A stretch of 64,000 nt of DNA from Leptospira vanthielii serovar Holland str. Waz Holland = ATCC 700522 (lineage in GTDB: Bacteria; Spirochaetota; Leptospiria; Leptospirales; Leptospiraceae): assembly GCF_000332455.1 (NCBI RefSeq), contig NZ_AOGY02000024.1:173501-237500 (forward strand). Reading direction: 5' to 3'. Numbering within the stretch: the stretch's first letter is position 1; each line of letters starts with the position of its first letter. Made by a program: the position numbers and the translations under genes. Below are positions 35,136-44,414 of this stretch, in pieces. The notes beneath the pieces are model-generated. The model saw only the letters and a program-made list of their open reading frames with translations. It was not told where the DNA came from and ran no database searches.

Positions 35136-35676
35136 AACTCGCCTTGCTGCTAGTATCGGGGAGGAAAAAACATTAAAGATTTACTTGGAGTTACTTGCGA
35201 TCACAAAGTCTGTTACTTCTACACTTGAAGTAGATAGGATTGTTTTTTGGGATCACCTAACGGATGATCCGTCCCAAGAATTTGAGTTTGGATACCAAAA
35301 TAGAATTCAGGAAATCGGAGACCTCGGGTTCAAAATGGAAGCCGCATTCCAAATGGAATTTCAATCGGGTGCAAAAAAAATCATCATCATAGGAACAGAC
35401 TGTCCCTTTTTGACAAAAGAAATTTTACAAAATGCCTTTGTTATTTTGGATCATTCTGACTTTGTATTGGGACCAGCTTTAGATGGTGGGTATTACCTTT
35501 TGGGAATGAAAGAATTCTCTTCTTTCGTTTTTCATTCGATTCCCTGGAGCACAGAGCAAGTACTGCCACTAACAATCGATTTTATACAAAACAACAACAA
35601 AACAGTAACTCTTTTGGAATCGTTATGTGATATTGATGATATCGATGATTTGAAATTTTGGAAAGGTCAAATTTAA
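35080..35676 (+). CDS. DUF2064/TIGR04282-type glycosyltransferase
   Basis: 198 residues with a nucleotidyl/GT-A-like fold: LIIFAKQPKMGKIKTRLAASIG at the start, GTDCPFLTKE in the middle and LGPALDGGYYLLGMKE near the C-terminus. All are signatures of the DUF2064 family, one branch of which is named for arsenosugar biosynthesis (TIGR04282). It often accompanies a TIGR04283-like GT2, and a GT2 is present two genes upstream. It overlaps the GT-C gene by 56 bases. Its stop overlaps the converging OmpA-like gene by 4 bases. It ends the divergent operon that starts with the rhodanese. Confidence 0.82.
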   Translation: MEKNKLIIFAKQPKMGKIKTRLAASIGEEKTLKIYLELLAITKSVTSTLEVDRIVFWDHLTDDPSQEFEFGYQNRIQEIGDLGFKMEAAFQMEFQSGAKKIIIIGTDCPFLTKEILQNAFVILDHSDFVLGPALDGGYYLLGMKEFSSFVFHSIPWSTEQVLPLTIDFIQNNNKTVTLLESLCDIDDIDDLKFWKGQI

Positions 35677-36149
35677 GGGATTAACTGGATTCGGATTTCA
35701 ACTCGCCTGTTGAGTGCTTGGTGTTCTTTTGTTTTGTTCAGTAATTTAGAGTTCCCGTAGAAGAGCCGCCTAATTTGATTTGGTTCTACAAAGTGAATCA
35801 AAAAAAAACGTTCTACCTCCAAAGACCTTTTTTCGCTCATTCTCATATCTTCCGTTGCCGTTTTCCCTTCGTTCGCATGGGCTTGGATGTAAACTTCGTA
35901 ATTTCTGTTTTGGTTCAGAAAATCTGCTGCGGTTTGTAATTGGACCAAATCTGATTTTGATATTTTGGATGACTGTTTTGAAAAGTATAAAGTAAAGGAT
36001 TTGTCATCAGAGGCATTTTCTGTTTTTTTGTATGGATTTTCGAAAACCACACCTTCTTGTGCTACCAACCCTTGTGTAAATAAACAATATTGAACGGTGT
36101 AAGTTAACAAAAGCAAACGGAGGCCTTTGTTTGAATTGAGGTAGAGCAT
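35673..36149 (-). CDS. OmpA-family protein with signal peptide
   Basis: 158 residues: signal peptide (residues ~8-31, ending near LVAQEG) and a C-terminal OmpA/MotB peptidoglycan-binding region. The latter is seen in LQTAADFLNQNRNYEVYIQAHANEG and the NRRVEIRI terminal strand, which fits the family consensus NRRVE. The typical Asp of the peptidoglycan motif is not clear (QAHANEG instead of GHTD), so binding may be altered. No beta-barrel is present. It converges on the DUF2064 gene with a 4-base overlap. Confidence 0.8.
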   Translation of the reverse strand: MLYLNSNKGLRLLLLTYTVQYCLFTQGLVAQEGVVFENPYKKTENASDDKSFTLYFSKQSSKISKSDLVQLQTAADFLNQNRNYEVYIQAHANEGKTATEDMRMSEKRSLEVERFFLIHFVEPNQIRRLFYGNSKLLNKTKEHQALNRRVEIRIQLIP

Positions 36150-36251
36150 AGTCTAATCATCGGATAGTTTGAAAAGTTTCAATATGATAGATTTTAAAAT
36201 TATGATTGAAATATGTCCCTTCCAATTATTTTTCAAGTGTAAGGTGTTTAA

Positions 36252-37271
36252 ATGAAACTAAAAGATTTGGCTGAACAATTAGGTGCAAGTTTCACCGGAA
36301 ATGGTGATTTGGAGATCAATGGAATCAAAGATTTGGAGCATTATACTCCCGTTGATCCAAATAGCATATATTATGTGGCTTCCAAAAAATATTTAACTAA
36401 ACACAAAAAAGCATCCGATGTGAAAGTCGCACTCACCATTGAATCGTTAGCTTCCCAGTTCCAGAACGCAATTATCATCCCAGAAGAAGGCTCTAAAGTA
36501 AAGTTCATTCAAGTTGTATCTCTTTTTGAAAGAAAACCAAAATACACTGCTTCTATTTCCGAAAAAGCGAGTATCCATCCCACCGCCAAACTTGGTAAAG
36601 ATGTTACCATTATGGATTTTGTCGTGGTCCAAGAAAATGTTGTCATTGGAGATCGCGTTGTAATTTATCCTAATGTTGTTTTAGAATCCAATGTGGAAAT
36701 TGGAGAAGAAACTGTTTTGAAATCAGGAGTTGTCGTTTATTACAATTGTAAGTTGGGAAAAAGAAATTTGATCCATTCAAATACAGTCATTGGTGCTGAT
36801 GGTTTCGGATTCTATGACTATGCAGGCGTACGTTATAAGGTTCCACAAATTGGAAACGTAATCATAGGTGACGAAGTAGAAATGGGAGCGCACTGTACGG
36901 TGGACCGTGCGGCCCTCGAATCTACAACGATTGGAAATTTTACAAAATTTGATGACCATGTACATGTGGGGCATAACTGTCGTGTTGGAAATTATGTTTA
37001 TATAGCAGGGGCCACCGTTCTTGCCGGTTCTGTTACAATCGAAGATGGATGTTTTCTCGCAGGACAATCTGCTGTCGCAGAACACCTAACAATGAAAAAA
37101 GGGTCTATTCTTCTGGGGCTTTCGGGACTCACTGAAGATTCGAAAGAAAAAACAGTTTATTTTGGAATTCCGGCAAGGCCTGCATTGGAAATGCATAGAA
37201 TCCACAGTTCGCTTCCGATGTTACCAGAAATATCGAAGGATTTTTTAAGACGAAAGAAGGGGGAGTCTTGA
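36252..37271 (+). CDS. lpxD: UDP-3-O-acylglucosamine N-acyltransferase LpxD
   Basis: 339 residues that add the second acyl chain to the lipid A precursor. The N-terminal uridine-binding domain has DPNSIYYVASKKYL. A left-handed beta helix of hexapeptide repeats follows from ~residue 100 to 260, for example TAKLGKDVTIMDFVVVQENVVIGDRV. The catalytic His region is HTNTVIGADGFGF-like (HSNTVIGADGFGFY), with DDHVHVGHNC beyond it. A C-terminal helix ends at KDFLRRKKGE. It starts after AAGGTG. It stands alone rather than in the fabZ-lpxA cluster. Confidence 0.95.
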   Translation: MKLKDLAEQLGASFTGNGDLEINGIKDLEHYTPVDPNSIYYVASKKYLTKHKKASDVKVALTIESLASQFQNAIIIPEEGSKVKFIQVVSLFERKPKYTASISEKASIHPTAKLGKDVTIMDFVVVQENVVIGDRVVIYPNVVLESNVEIGEETVLKSGVVVYYNCKLGKRNLIHSNTVIGADGFGFYDYAGVRYKVPQIGNVIIGDEVEMGAHCTVDRAALESTTIGNFTKFDDHVHVGHNCRVGNYVYIAGATVLAGSVTIEDGCFLAGQSAVAEHLTMKKGSILLGLSGLTEDSKEKTVYFGIPARPALEMHRIHSSLPMLPEISKDFLRRKKGES

Positions 37272-37337
37272 GATTTTTGAAATTCTTTTGTGAGGCAAAA
37301 AGCTGACCTTTTCCTTATAGAAGAAGGGAGTGACTTT

Positions 37338-37685
37338 TTATTTTTTAGATTCTAAAATCCACTGTTTCCAGATGTCAGGAACAAACCCGATGGTGGCACG
37401 TTTGCCATCGCGAACTATCGGTGTTTTGAATAGAAGCGGGTTTGTGAGTAGGGCTTCCTCTTTATCGTATAACATATATTTTAGATTTTTGTCTTCGTAA
37501 ACTTTGGATTCCGTATCAATCAAATCATCCAATTTTACACTTCCTAAAATGGACTTAAGTTCCCCTTTGCTCATTTCTTTTTCTTGGAGGTTGATAAATT
37601 GAAAAGGTACACGACGTTCTTGAAAGAACAATTGTGCCTTCTTAGAATCTTTGCATTTTTTGGTTCCGAAGATTTGGAGGTTCAT
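37338..37685 (-). CDS. ArsC/Spx-like protein
   Basis: 115 residues with a thioredoxin-like ArsC fold: NLQIFGTKKCKDSKKAQLFFQERRVPF. The first-loop Cys is followed by Ser where Spx has CxxC, so it is the single-Cys type. A TPIVRDGKRATIGF segment contains the cis-Pro. The catalytic arginines of true arsenate reductases cannot be confirmed by eye. Its start overlaps the stop of the 79-residue upstream gene by 4 bases. Confidence 0.85.
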   Translation of the reverse strand: MNLQIFGTKKCKDSKKAQLFFQERRVPFQFINLQEKEMSKGELKSILGSVKLDDLIDTESKVYEDKNLKYMLYDKEEALLTNPLLFKTPIVRDGKRATIGFVPDIWKQWILESKK

Positions 37686-37921
37686 CCAAAAATAGACTTT
37701 TTGAAATCTTCTAAAAGAGGTTCTGTTCCAGATAACATCAACTCAATTTGATCCTTGTCCAAATCATACATCACATGTGCTTGTAGGTATAATGTGAATT
37801 CTTCCGCAGAAACTTTTTTTGCATCGAAGTTTTCTTTTAGAAAATTATACCAAGCAGCAAGGATGACTTTTTGGTGAGCCAGTTCTTTGATACCGATGGT
37901 AATGATTTTAGAGGATTTCAT
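37682..37921 (-). CDS. small hypothetical protein coupled to ArsC-like gene
   Basis: 79 residues, soluble and helix-rich (LAHQKVILAAWYNFLKENFDAKK). No cysteines and no recognised motif. Overlaps the ArsC-like start by 4 bases (ATGA). Real by its coding quality and coupling; function unknown. Confidence 0.7.
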   Translation of the reverse strand: MKSSKIITIGIKELAHQKVILAAWYNFLKENFDAKKVSAEEFTLYLQAHVMYDLDKDQIELMLSGTEPLLEDFKKSIFG

Positions 37922-37960
37922 GTAATTTTCTTAAAGAATGATACCTTTCCCAAGAGATCG

Positions 37961-38788
37961 TCAATCCAAAAACCTTTGAAAGACTGAAAAATAGAGAACC
38001 CATGATCCCGAATTCATATCCAACCTTCTGAAAGTTTGTGCACTGCTCACAGTGGCATCAATGATTCTTGTATCATCAACGACACCGACTCTACCATCGG
38101 CTCGGATATAGAAACTAGATGTTTCTCCGTTATAATTTCCACTAAACTTATCAATAGCTACATAATGGTATCCAAGTCCAAGTTGAAAAAATGTATTTTC
38201 GTATAACCTATGATTGATGGCAGTTTCTACCCTGTAGGCGAGTCCGCTTCCCCTCAATCTTCCTTTTTGATTGAAGTATTGAGTATCAGGAGGTAAACCG
38301 CCACCAGCAGAATATCCACGAACGTTCCAATCTGCGGAAGTAAACCCTCCACCCAATCCATTTTCCCATTCCCAGTTTCGAAATACTGGTACATTAAAGT
38401 AATACATCCCCAAAAAATGATAGGAATAGATTTCGGAACGAAGTTTTGTGTAGTAAAAGTCACTTGTAACTTCGGTTAGGTGTAACATTTGCCAGTCATT
38501 TCTTCCGACAACAAATCCGACTCGGGACCTTGAGTCCAACAGGAAACGAACAAACCCCTCATACAAATTGGTAGATCTGCCACCACTTAGGTTCACATCA
38601 GAAGCAATCAAAGGGCTGAAGGTAGATGAAAACTGTTTTAGGTCTCCATCAAATCGCCCTGGAATTCTTTCTCCGCCACCATACCGCAGCCCCACTTCCA
38701 TTCCAGAAGGTTCGGAGGCTAAGTTGCCAAAGACAATAGAAGAAATCATAAAAACCAGAAACGGAAGGATCACAATACATCTTGACAT
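37961..38788 (-). CDS. outer-membrane beta-barrel-like protein
   Basis: About 275 residues from ATG 38788, with a signal peptide (residues ~1-21, MSRCIVILPFLVFMISSIVFG). Strand-like repeats with Gly/aromatic alternation follow, such as EVGLRYGGGERIPG and LGGGFTSADWNVRGYSAGGG. It ends in VLYFSVFQRFLD. The longer reading to 38833 would overlap the divergent symporter-Psd gene and lacks a signal at the right place. Function unknown; the fold is inferred from pattern only. Confidence 0.7.
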   Translation of the reverse strand: MSRCIVILPFLVFMISSIVFGNLASEPSGMEVGLRYGGGERIPGRFDGDLKQFSSTFSPLIASDVNLSGGRSTNLYEGFVRFLLDSRSRVGFVVGRNDWQMLHLTEVTSDFYYTKLRSEIYSYHFLGMYYFNVPVFRNWEWENGLGGGFTSADWNVRGYSAGGGLPPDTQYFNQKGRLRGSGLAYRVETAINHRLYENTFFQLGLGYHYVAIDKFSGNYNGETSSFYIRADGRVGVVDDTRIIDATVSSAQTFRRLDMNSGSWVLYFSVFQRFLD

Positions 38789-38823
38789 AACAATTTCATC
38801 CAATTTCGTGAGGAAGAACCAAT

Positions 38824-41070
38824 ATGGAAACACTCTTTCAAAACGGATCTAAGTTTAATCTGATTTTAGGATCGGACATCCTGAGCCCTTATTTCTATCT
38901 CATCCTTGTCGCCTCGCTCTATTTGAGTTTTCGATTGGGATTTCCACAAATTCGTTTTCTCTTTCTCGCACTCAAGATCCTCACGGGCAATATGGACTTC
39001 AAAGGTTCCAAGGGCCAGTTGGTTCATTCGCAAGCATTCTTTGCAGGGATTGGGTCCTCATTGCTTGCAGGTTCTGTGATTGGAACGGGTCTTGCCATCG
39101 CCTATGGTGGAATTGGCGTTCTTTTTTGGATTTGGGTAATGAGTTTGTTTGTGATGCCCATCCGATTTGTGTCCTCCACTTTGGCGGTGAAGTTTCGTAA
39201 CCAACTTCCTAGTGGACGTTACCTTTCGGGTCCGATGTACTTTATCGAAAAGGCACTTAGAGCCAAGTGGCTTGCCGTAGCATTTTCACTAGCGAGTATG
39301 GTAACGGTTCTTTTGTTTGGTGGGATTTTCCCTTTTGTGGGACTCACATACATCACAAAAGAAGGTTTGAATTTATCCGGACTTTCGGGCCCCATTTCTA
39401 TTTCTGTTATTTTACTTTTTATAGTAATTGGTGGTGTTAGGCGAGTGGGGCGTGCTGCCTCAATTCTTGCTCCTATCGGTATCATTCTTTTTATTTTCGG
39501 ATATGTTTCCCTTTTTTCCAATGGAATGATTTCCTTTTTCGGATTTTTATCCGATGTCACCAAAGAAGCTTTTTCCATCAAAGCTTTGCAAGGTGGTGGA
39601 GCTTTCGGAATTTTACGCGCTCTTTCTGTTTCTTTGAGTACTTTCTTTTTGTCTACAGAAACCGCAGTTGGTAAGTCTTCTGGAATTGCGGGTGTGGTTC
39701 GAACTGATTATGCCGCAAAACAAGGGTTAGTGAGTATGCTCGCCTCCTTTTTTGAAGGTTTTGTTATGGCGACTCTTGTTGGATTCGTTTTGTATTCCTA
39801 TGGAGCAGTCAATTTAGATACCATCTTATCATTTCCAAATCGAATTTTAGAACAAAAAGAATCCTTATCTGCCATTTTGTTTTTTGTCTCCTTCTTGTGT
39901 TTTGGAGTCCTAAGCCTTGCTGGTTGGTTCTATAGTGGAGAACAAAATGCATTTTATGTATTTGGAGAAAAGTTTTCCAATTTTTTTAGAATGTTGTTTA
40001 TTGGTTCTACACTCGGTTTTGCTTACCTCTATGTAAAGTACGGAATCGACGTACTTGTTTTTGTCATGCATTGGGGTTATATTGCCGCAGTAATTACAAG
40101 CGTACCCCTGTTAGTTTCCCTGATGTTACTAGGAAAATCTGCCAATTTTGAACTTAAAAAATACCTCTCGGAATCGGGAGCACGGTATGAAATTTTCAAA
40201 GATATTTATCTTTTGTTTTTAACCTTACTTCCAAAAAACTTAATCTCCAAAATTTTTGGATACTTCTCTACCTTACGTTTACCACGATTTATGATGATTC
40301 CCATTTTAAAGGCTTTTGCGAAGGTTTATAAGATTAATTTAAGTGAAGCTGAACTGGAAATCAAAGAATACGCATCCTTAAATCAGTTCTTTACTCGTGC
40401 CCTTCGTGCTGAAGCGAGGATCATTGACTCGGCCGTTAATGCTGTGGTTTCTCCTACGGATTCCAAAATCACGAGTTTCGGTAATATCAACCAGTCTACC
40501 ATCATCCAAGCCAAAGGGATCGATTATTCCGTAAAAGAATTGTTAGGTTCCGAAAAGTATTATCCTCACTTTACAAACGGAAAATATATCACTTTCTATT
40601 TATCGCCACAAGACTACCACCGCATCCATAGTCCGTTTGCTGGTCAAATTTTAGGATACTATTATGAACCAGGGAAACTTTTCCCGGTAAATGATTTGGC
40701 GGTTCTCAATATCCGAGGACTTTTTCCGAAAAACGAAAGACTCATCACCTTCTTACAAACAGAATACGGAAAAATTGCCGTGATCAAAGTAGGGGCCTCG
40801 AACGTAGGAAAAATCCGAGTGACTTATGATAATAAAATCGTGACAAACAATTGGATCCGTTTTGCCAAGGAACACCATTACAAAGACGTATCGATCATGA
40901 TCGACAAAGGGTCAGAGCTCGGTCGTTTCGAAATGGGTTCTACTGTGATTCTTGTTTTCGAAAACGATACCATCGACTTGACAAACATAACTCTCGGTGA
41001 CAAAATCCAATACGGGACCACCGTTGGAAATTTTCGTTCCAAAACGACAAAACTACCGGTGAAAGCATAA
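38824..41070 (+). CDS. psd: fusion of AGCS-type symporter and phosphatidylserine decarboxylase
   Basis: 748 residues. Residues ~20-440 form a multi-helix transporter of the alanine/glycine:cation symporter family, with [24 protein letters not shown] and [20 protein letters not shown]. Residues ~475-748 form a phosphatidylserine decarboxylase. The three key positions are visible: Asp546 (SPTDSKI), His602 ([11 protein letters not shown]) and the self-cleavage/pyruvoyl Ser706 (FEMGST). The enzyme makes phosphatidylethanolamine. The chain is continuous with no stop or frameshift at the join. Alanine or glycine as transport substrate is a family inference. It is followed 2 bases later by the DUF971 gene. 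Confidence 0.9.
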   Translation: METLFQNGSKFNLILGSDILSPYFYLILVASLYLSFRLGFPQIRFLFLALKILTGNMDFKGSKGQLVHSQAFFAGIGSSLLAGSVIGTGLAIAYGGIGVLFWIWVMSLFVMPIRFVSSTLAVKFRNQLPSGRYLSGPMYFIEKALRAKWLAVAFSLASMVTVLLFGGIFPFVGLTYITKEGLNLSGLSGPISISVILLFIVIGGVRRVGRAASILAPIGIILFIFGYVSLFSNGMISFFGFLSDVTKEAFSIKALQGGGAFGILRALSVSLSTFFLSTETAVGKSSGIAGVVRTDYAAKQGLVSMLASFFEGFVMATLVGFVLYSYGAVNLDTILSFPNRILEQKESLSAILFFVSFLCFGVLSLAGWFYSGEQNAFYVFGEKFSNFFRMLFIGSTLGFAYLYVKYGIDVLVFVMHWGYIAAVITSVPLLVSLMLLGKSANFELKKYLSESGARYEIFKDIYLLFLTLLPKNLISKIFGYFSTLRLPRFMMIPILKAFAKVYKINLSEAELEIKEYASLNQFFTRALRAEARIIDSAVNAVVSPTDSKITSFGNINQSTIIQAKGIDYSVKELLGSEKYYPHFTNGKYITFYLSPQDYHRIHSPFAGQILGYYYEPGKLFPVNDLAVLNIRGLFPKNERLITFLQTEYGKIAVIKVGASNVGKIRVTYDNKIVTNNWIRFAKEHHYKDVSIMIDKGSELGRFEMGSTVILVFENDTIDLTNITLGDKIQYGTTVGNFRSKTTKLPVKA

Positions 41071-41072
41071 AA

Positions 41073-41396
41073 ATGCCAAACTCGCAGTTAGCCACTTTCC
41101 CTAAGGAAATCTCTTTCGATGAGGATTCGCTCTATATCGAATGGAAGGACGGCCATGGATCCAAGTATTCTCTTCTCGACCTTCGAAAAAAATGTCCCTG
41201 TGCGACTTGTCGCGGGGGGCATGGTGGGAGTGTGGGTCAGGCAACGGGTCATATCGAGTCCATCAAACTCCTTTCCTGGACCAAAGTGGGTCGTTATGCG
41301 ATTTCGATTGTTTGGAGTGACTACCACAATACGGGAATTTACTCGTATGACAATCTTCGTGCTTATTCTGACGGCCTTGCGAGTGCTTTCGACTAA
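41073..41396 (+). CDS. DUF971 (GBBH-like) domain protein
   Basis: 107 residues carrying the DUF971 core: LYIEWKDGHGSKYSLLDLRKKCPCATCRGG, then VGRYAISIVWSDYHNTGIYSYDNLRAY. The CPCATC cysteines and the W/H pattern are those seen in proteins linked to Fe-S cluster carriers (Mrp/ApbC partners) and in the N-terminal part of gamma-butyrobetaine hydroxylases. A separate Mrp gene is not in the window. It starts 2 bases after the symporter-Psd gene. Confidence 0.85.
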   Translation: MPNSQLATFPKEISFDEDSLYIEWKDGHGSKYSLLDLRKKCPCATCRGGHGGSVGQATGHIESIKLLSWTKVGRYAISIVWSDYHNTGIYSYDNLRAYSDGLASAFD

Positions 41397-41405
41397 TCTC
41401 GCTTA

Positions 41406-41443
41406 CTTTTTGTCAATTCGGAAAAAAACTGAGTGACAAAAAG
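41406..41443. terminator. 10-bp inverted repeat before the flagellar operon
   Basis: CTTTTTGTCA (41406-41415) and TGACAAAAAG (41434-41443) form a perfect inverted repeat with an 18-base spacer, 10 bases after the DUF971 stop. It could terminate that transcript or be an operator for fliN. The left arm ends in a T-run only on the opposite strand. Confidence 0.5.
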
Positions 41444-41491
41444 ATTCATATTATGTCTCATTATCCTAAGTTTTTCCGGAGATAAAAGGGT

Positions 41492-42562
41492 ATGGGTGAA
41501 GGTTCACTCTCACAAGACGAGATAGACGCATTACTACAAGGCGCGGATGATACATTCGACCTCTCTTCCTTAAGTGGCGCCGCAAGTTCGTCATCGGACA
41601 ACTTATCTCCAATTGACCGCGACATTATATCCGATGTGATCGGCTCTGCATTCCAGGTGGCGGGGAACACACTTGGCACGATCTTGGCAAAAAACACTCG
41701 TTTTATGAACCCTGCCACCGAATCGAGCTCCTCTGCCGATGTTCAAAAAGAACTCGGAACCAAATCAGTCAGTTTGTTTTCAACAATTAGCGGAAGTTTG
41801 GCGGGACGGGCTTGTCTTATTATGGCCCAAGAGAATGCAGCTAAAATTGCTGGTGTAATGATGGGGGGAATGACTCCTCCGGGGCAACTCGACAACGCAC
41901 AACTCCAAACCCTAAAAGATTCTTTATCGCCGATTTTGGGAACTGTCACGGCACAAATTGGAATGAAACTTGGTGGCACCATGTCGGGCAGCCCACCAGA
42001 AATCGCTCTGGTTAATTCTGGGCGTGATTTACAGTTACCAGATGACAACAGTTTGGTGAAAACCTCCCTCAGTTTGAATATTGATGGAGTAGGTTCTTTT
42101 AAAGTATACTATGTGATCTCCCTCTCTATGGCGAATTCCATTTTGGATATTCAAAAAGGTGGGGGTCAAAAACAACCACAGCAGTCCGGTGGAATGAACG
42201 TCAACATGCAACCCAATATGGGATTGGGTGGTGGCCAAGGTTCTGTTGGGATCAAAGGTGTCAATTTTCCTTCTCTTGCCACGGCAGGTGGTGGTCCCGG
42301 ACAAACCAACCTCAATCTACTTATGGATGTGCAAATGGCACTGACTGTGGAACTCGGAAGGACTAAAATGTATATCAAAGATATTCTAGGCCTTGGAGAA
42401 GGTTCCATCATCGAGTTGGACAAGTTAGCTGGTGAGCCGGTAGATTTACTTGTCAACGGCAAACTCATCGCTAAAGGTGAGGTTGTGGTCATCGATGAAA
42501 ACTTTGGTGTTCGTGTTACCGATATCGTAAGTCCTACCGACCGACTCAAAGGCGAAAAATGA
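41492..42562 (+). CDS. fliN: flagellar motor switch protein FliN/FliY with CheC-like region
   Basis: 356 residues. Residues 5-15 (SLSQDEIDALL) are the FliM/FliY N-terminal CheY-binding peptide. A CheC-like middle domain (~40-215) is followed by a Gly/Gln/Met-rich linker, and a C-terminal SpoA domain (~270-356) has DVQMALTVELGRTKMYIKDIL and FGVRVTDIV. The two CheC phosphatase sites look degenerate: the Glu and Asn become Ser52/Gln55 at the first and Pro147/Gly150 at the second. It forms part of the C-ring switch. It is the first gene of the fliN-O-P-Q-R-flhB-flhA series, and its stop overlaps fliO (ATGA). Confidence 0.88.
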   Translation: MGEGSLSQDEIDALLQGADDTFDLSSLSGAASSSSDNLSPIDRDIISDVIGSAFQVAGNTLGTILAKNTRFMNPATESSSSADVQKELGTKSVSLFSTISGSLAGRACLIMAQENAAKIAGVMMGGMTPPGQLDNAQLQTLKDSLSPILGTVTAQIGMKLGGTMSGSPPEIALVNSGRDLQLPDDNSLVKTSLSLNIDGVGSFKVYYVISLSMANSILDIQKGGGQKQPQQSGGMNVNMQPNMGLGGGQGSVGIKGVNFPSLATAGGGPGQTNLNLLMDVQMALTVELGRTKMYIKDILGLGEGSIIELDKLAGEPVDLLVNGKLIAKGEVVVIDENFGVRVTDIVSPTDRLKGEK

Positions 42563-43347
42563 TCGACTTCTCCAAGAGATTGTTAAAACAAAAGGGGCAA
42601 GTTATGTACTTTTGCCTCATTCTTGTTTTTACAGTTTTTCCTCTTCTTTCACAAGCTGTGGAAACCAAAGAACTTGACCAAATCCTTCGCCAAGAGTTAG
42701 GAGATTCTAAATCCAAATCAACGGATTCCAATAATTCCAATCAAGCTCCAAAGTTTGAAGGATCACCTAATTCTAATAAAACGAATGCGGGAGAGGCAAC
42801 CAAGGTTTCCGAAGAAACCAATCTGATTCAAGAAAGGTATTCAGAAAACCCAGATGATTCTCCTTCTGCGACTTGGATTTTATTAAAAATTTTATTTATT
42901 TTGGCCATCCTTGTGGGTGCAGGTTATTTTCTCATATTACAAATGCAAAAAACAAAATCGGCAAAATACCCTGTAAAGGGATTTATGAAGGTTTTGTCTA
43001 GTCTCTCTCTCTCGGCAACACAATCCGTACAAATTGTGGAAGTGGGTGGGCGTACACTCGTGTTAGGTGTTGCTGATGGTTCGGTAAGTTTACTCACAGA
43101 AGTGACAAACCCGGAAGAAAAATCGCAAATCCAAAAAATGAAAGAGGAAGCCGATCCTTATGTTCCTAATTTTTTAGAATCGGTTCTTGAGAGTTTACAA
43201 TCTAAAGCCCAAAGAAAAATTCGCATCAACCCATCCAAAATGGAAAGTTTGGAATTTGATGGGGCCGCTGAGATCCAAATAAAGGCCAAAGAAGGACTGG
43301 AACGCCTACGCAAACACCGGGAATTGTTAGAGGGAGGGGAATCATGA
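42559..43347 (+). CDS. fliO: flagellar biosynthetic protein FliO/FliZ
   Basis: 262 residues: signal-like helix (residues ~15-32), a Ser/Asn-rich periplasmic stretch, a transmembrane helix (~105-130: [22 protein letters not shown]), then the FliO cytoplasmic domain ([28 protein letters not shown]). It assists FliP assembly in the type III export gate. ATGA overlaps on both sides. The long tail after ~190 ([15 protein letters not shown]) is an extra, probably coiled, segment. Confidence 0.88.
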   Translation: MIDFSKRLLKQKGQVMYFCLILVFTVFPLLSQAVETKELDQILRQELGDSKSKSTDSNNSNQAPKFEGSPNSNKTNAGEATKVSEETNLIQERYSENPDDSPSATWILLKILFILAILVGAGYFLILQMQKTKSAKYPVKGFMKVLSSLSLSATQSVQIVEVGGRTLVLGVADGSVSLLTEVTNPEEKSQIQKMKEEADPYVPNFLESVLESLQSKAQRKIRINPSKMESLEFDGAAEIQIKAKEGLERLRKHRELLEGGES

Positions 43348-44153
43348 GAGTTCATTTTTTATCCTTCTGTAAGAGACATAAATCTATTATTTTTCTCATA
43401 AGCATTTTATTACTCATCACGGCTGGTGGGTTTACTGGGCTTATGGCCCAAGATAAGGGAACAAGGATTCCCATTCCCAATTTGTCATTTAACGTGAATG
43501 AGGCGAAGGGACCAAAAGACACCAGTCTTTCTCTTATGATCCTTTTTCTTGTGACCATTCTTTCTTTGGCTCCGGCCATTGTGATGAGTGTCACTTCGTT
43601 CACAAAGGTAGTGATTGTGTTTGATTTTGTGAGAAGGGCACTTTCTCTCCAAAACTTACCACCAAACCAGGTGATGATGGGCCTTGCCCTTTTTGTGACT
43701 TTTTTCATTATGGCACCTACCATTGGTAAGGTGAATGACGAAGCCTTACAACCTTTTTTAAACGGAAAAATTGACCAAACAGCTTTTATGGAAGGGTCGA
43801 TGAAACACCTGCGTCAGTTTATGATCCGCCAACTCGGTCGGGATGGAACCAAAGACGTAGCTTTGTTTTTAAAAATCGGAAAAGTCCAAAATGTAAAGTC
43901 CTTTGAAGATGTTCCATCTTATGTTTTGGTTCCTGCTTTTATGTTAAGCGAAATCAAAAAAGCATTTATTATCGGAATTTATATCTTCATTCCTTTTATC
44001 GTCATCGATTTGATTGTTGCCTCGGCCTTACTTGCTATGGGTTTTATGATGTTACCTCCGGTGATGATCTCCCTTCCTCTCAAACTCATTCTCTTTATTT
44101 TGATTGATGGATGGAACTTACTTGTACTTGAGCTTGTAAGGAGTTATAAATGA
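43344..44153 (+). CDS. fliP: flagellar type III export protein FliP
   Basis: 269 residues of the export gate. Four apolar helices with the family signatures [62 protein letters not shown] and [15 protein letters not shown] cleavable signal is likely at residues ~12-35. ATGA overlaps with fliO and fliQ show coupling. Confidence 0.97.
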   Translation: MRVHFLSFCKRHKSIIFLISILLLITAGGFTGLMAQDKGTRIPIPNLSFNVNEAKGPKDTSLSLMILFLVTILSLAPAIVMSVTSFTKVVIVFDFVRRALSLQNLPPNQVMMGLALFVTFFIMAPTIGKVNDEALQPFLNGKIDQTAFMEGSMKHLRQFMIRQLGRDGTKDVALFLKIGKVQNVKSFEDVPSYVLVPAFMLSEIKKAFIIGIYIFIPFIVIDLIVASALLAMGFMMLPPVMISLPLKLILFILIDGWNLLVLELVRSYK

Positions 44154-44413
44154 CAGAAGTCGATGTAGTCAACTTACTTCGGGAAGCATTCATTGTGACT
44201 TTAAAGATTTCTAGTCCGATACTCATTACAGCTCTAGTGGTGGGCCTTATTGTTGGTATTTTACAAACAACCACTTCCATCCAGGAACCAACCATCGCTT
44301 TTGTTCCGAAACTCGTATCTATATTTGCCGTGATTGTGTTTTTTTCGGCTTGGATGGTGCGAGTGATGACAGACTACACTCGTGAAATTTTTTTTATGAT
44401 AGAAAAGATATGA
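44150..44413 (+). CDS. fliQ: flagellar type III export protein FliQ
   Basis: 87 residues with two apolar helices: [46 protein letters not shown] holds the FliQ core (described as helix 1, loop with TTSIQEPT). Length fits the family. Overlaps fliP by 4 bases and is followed 1 base later by fliR. Confidence 0.97.
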   Translation: MTEVDVVNLLREAFIVTLKISSPILITALVVGLIVGILQTTTSIQEPTIAFVPKLVSIFAVIVFFSAWMVRVMTDYTREIFFMIEKI

Positions 44414-44414
44414 T

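Noticed and set aside
37338..37685. True arsenate reductase
   Set aside because: Only the fold and the first Cys are clear; the arginines of arsenate reductases cannot be confirmed, so the call is left as ArsC/Spx-like.
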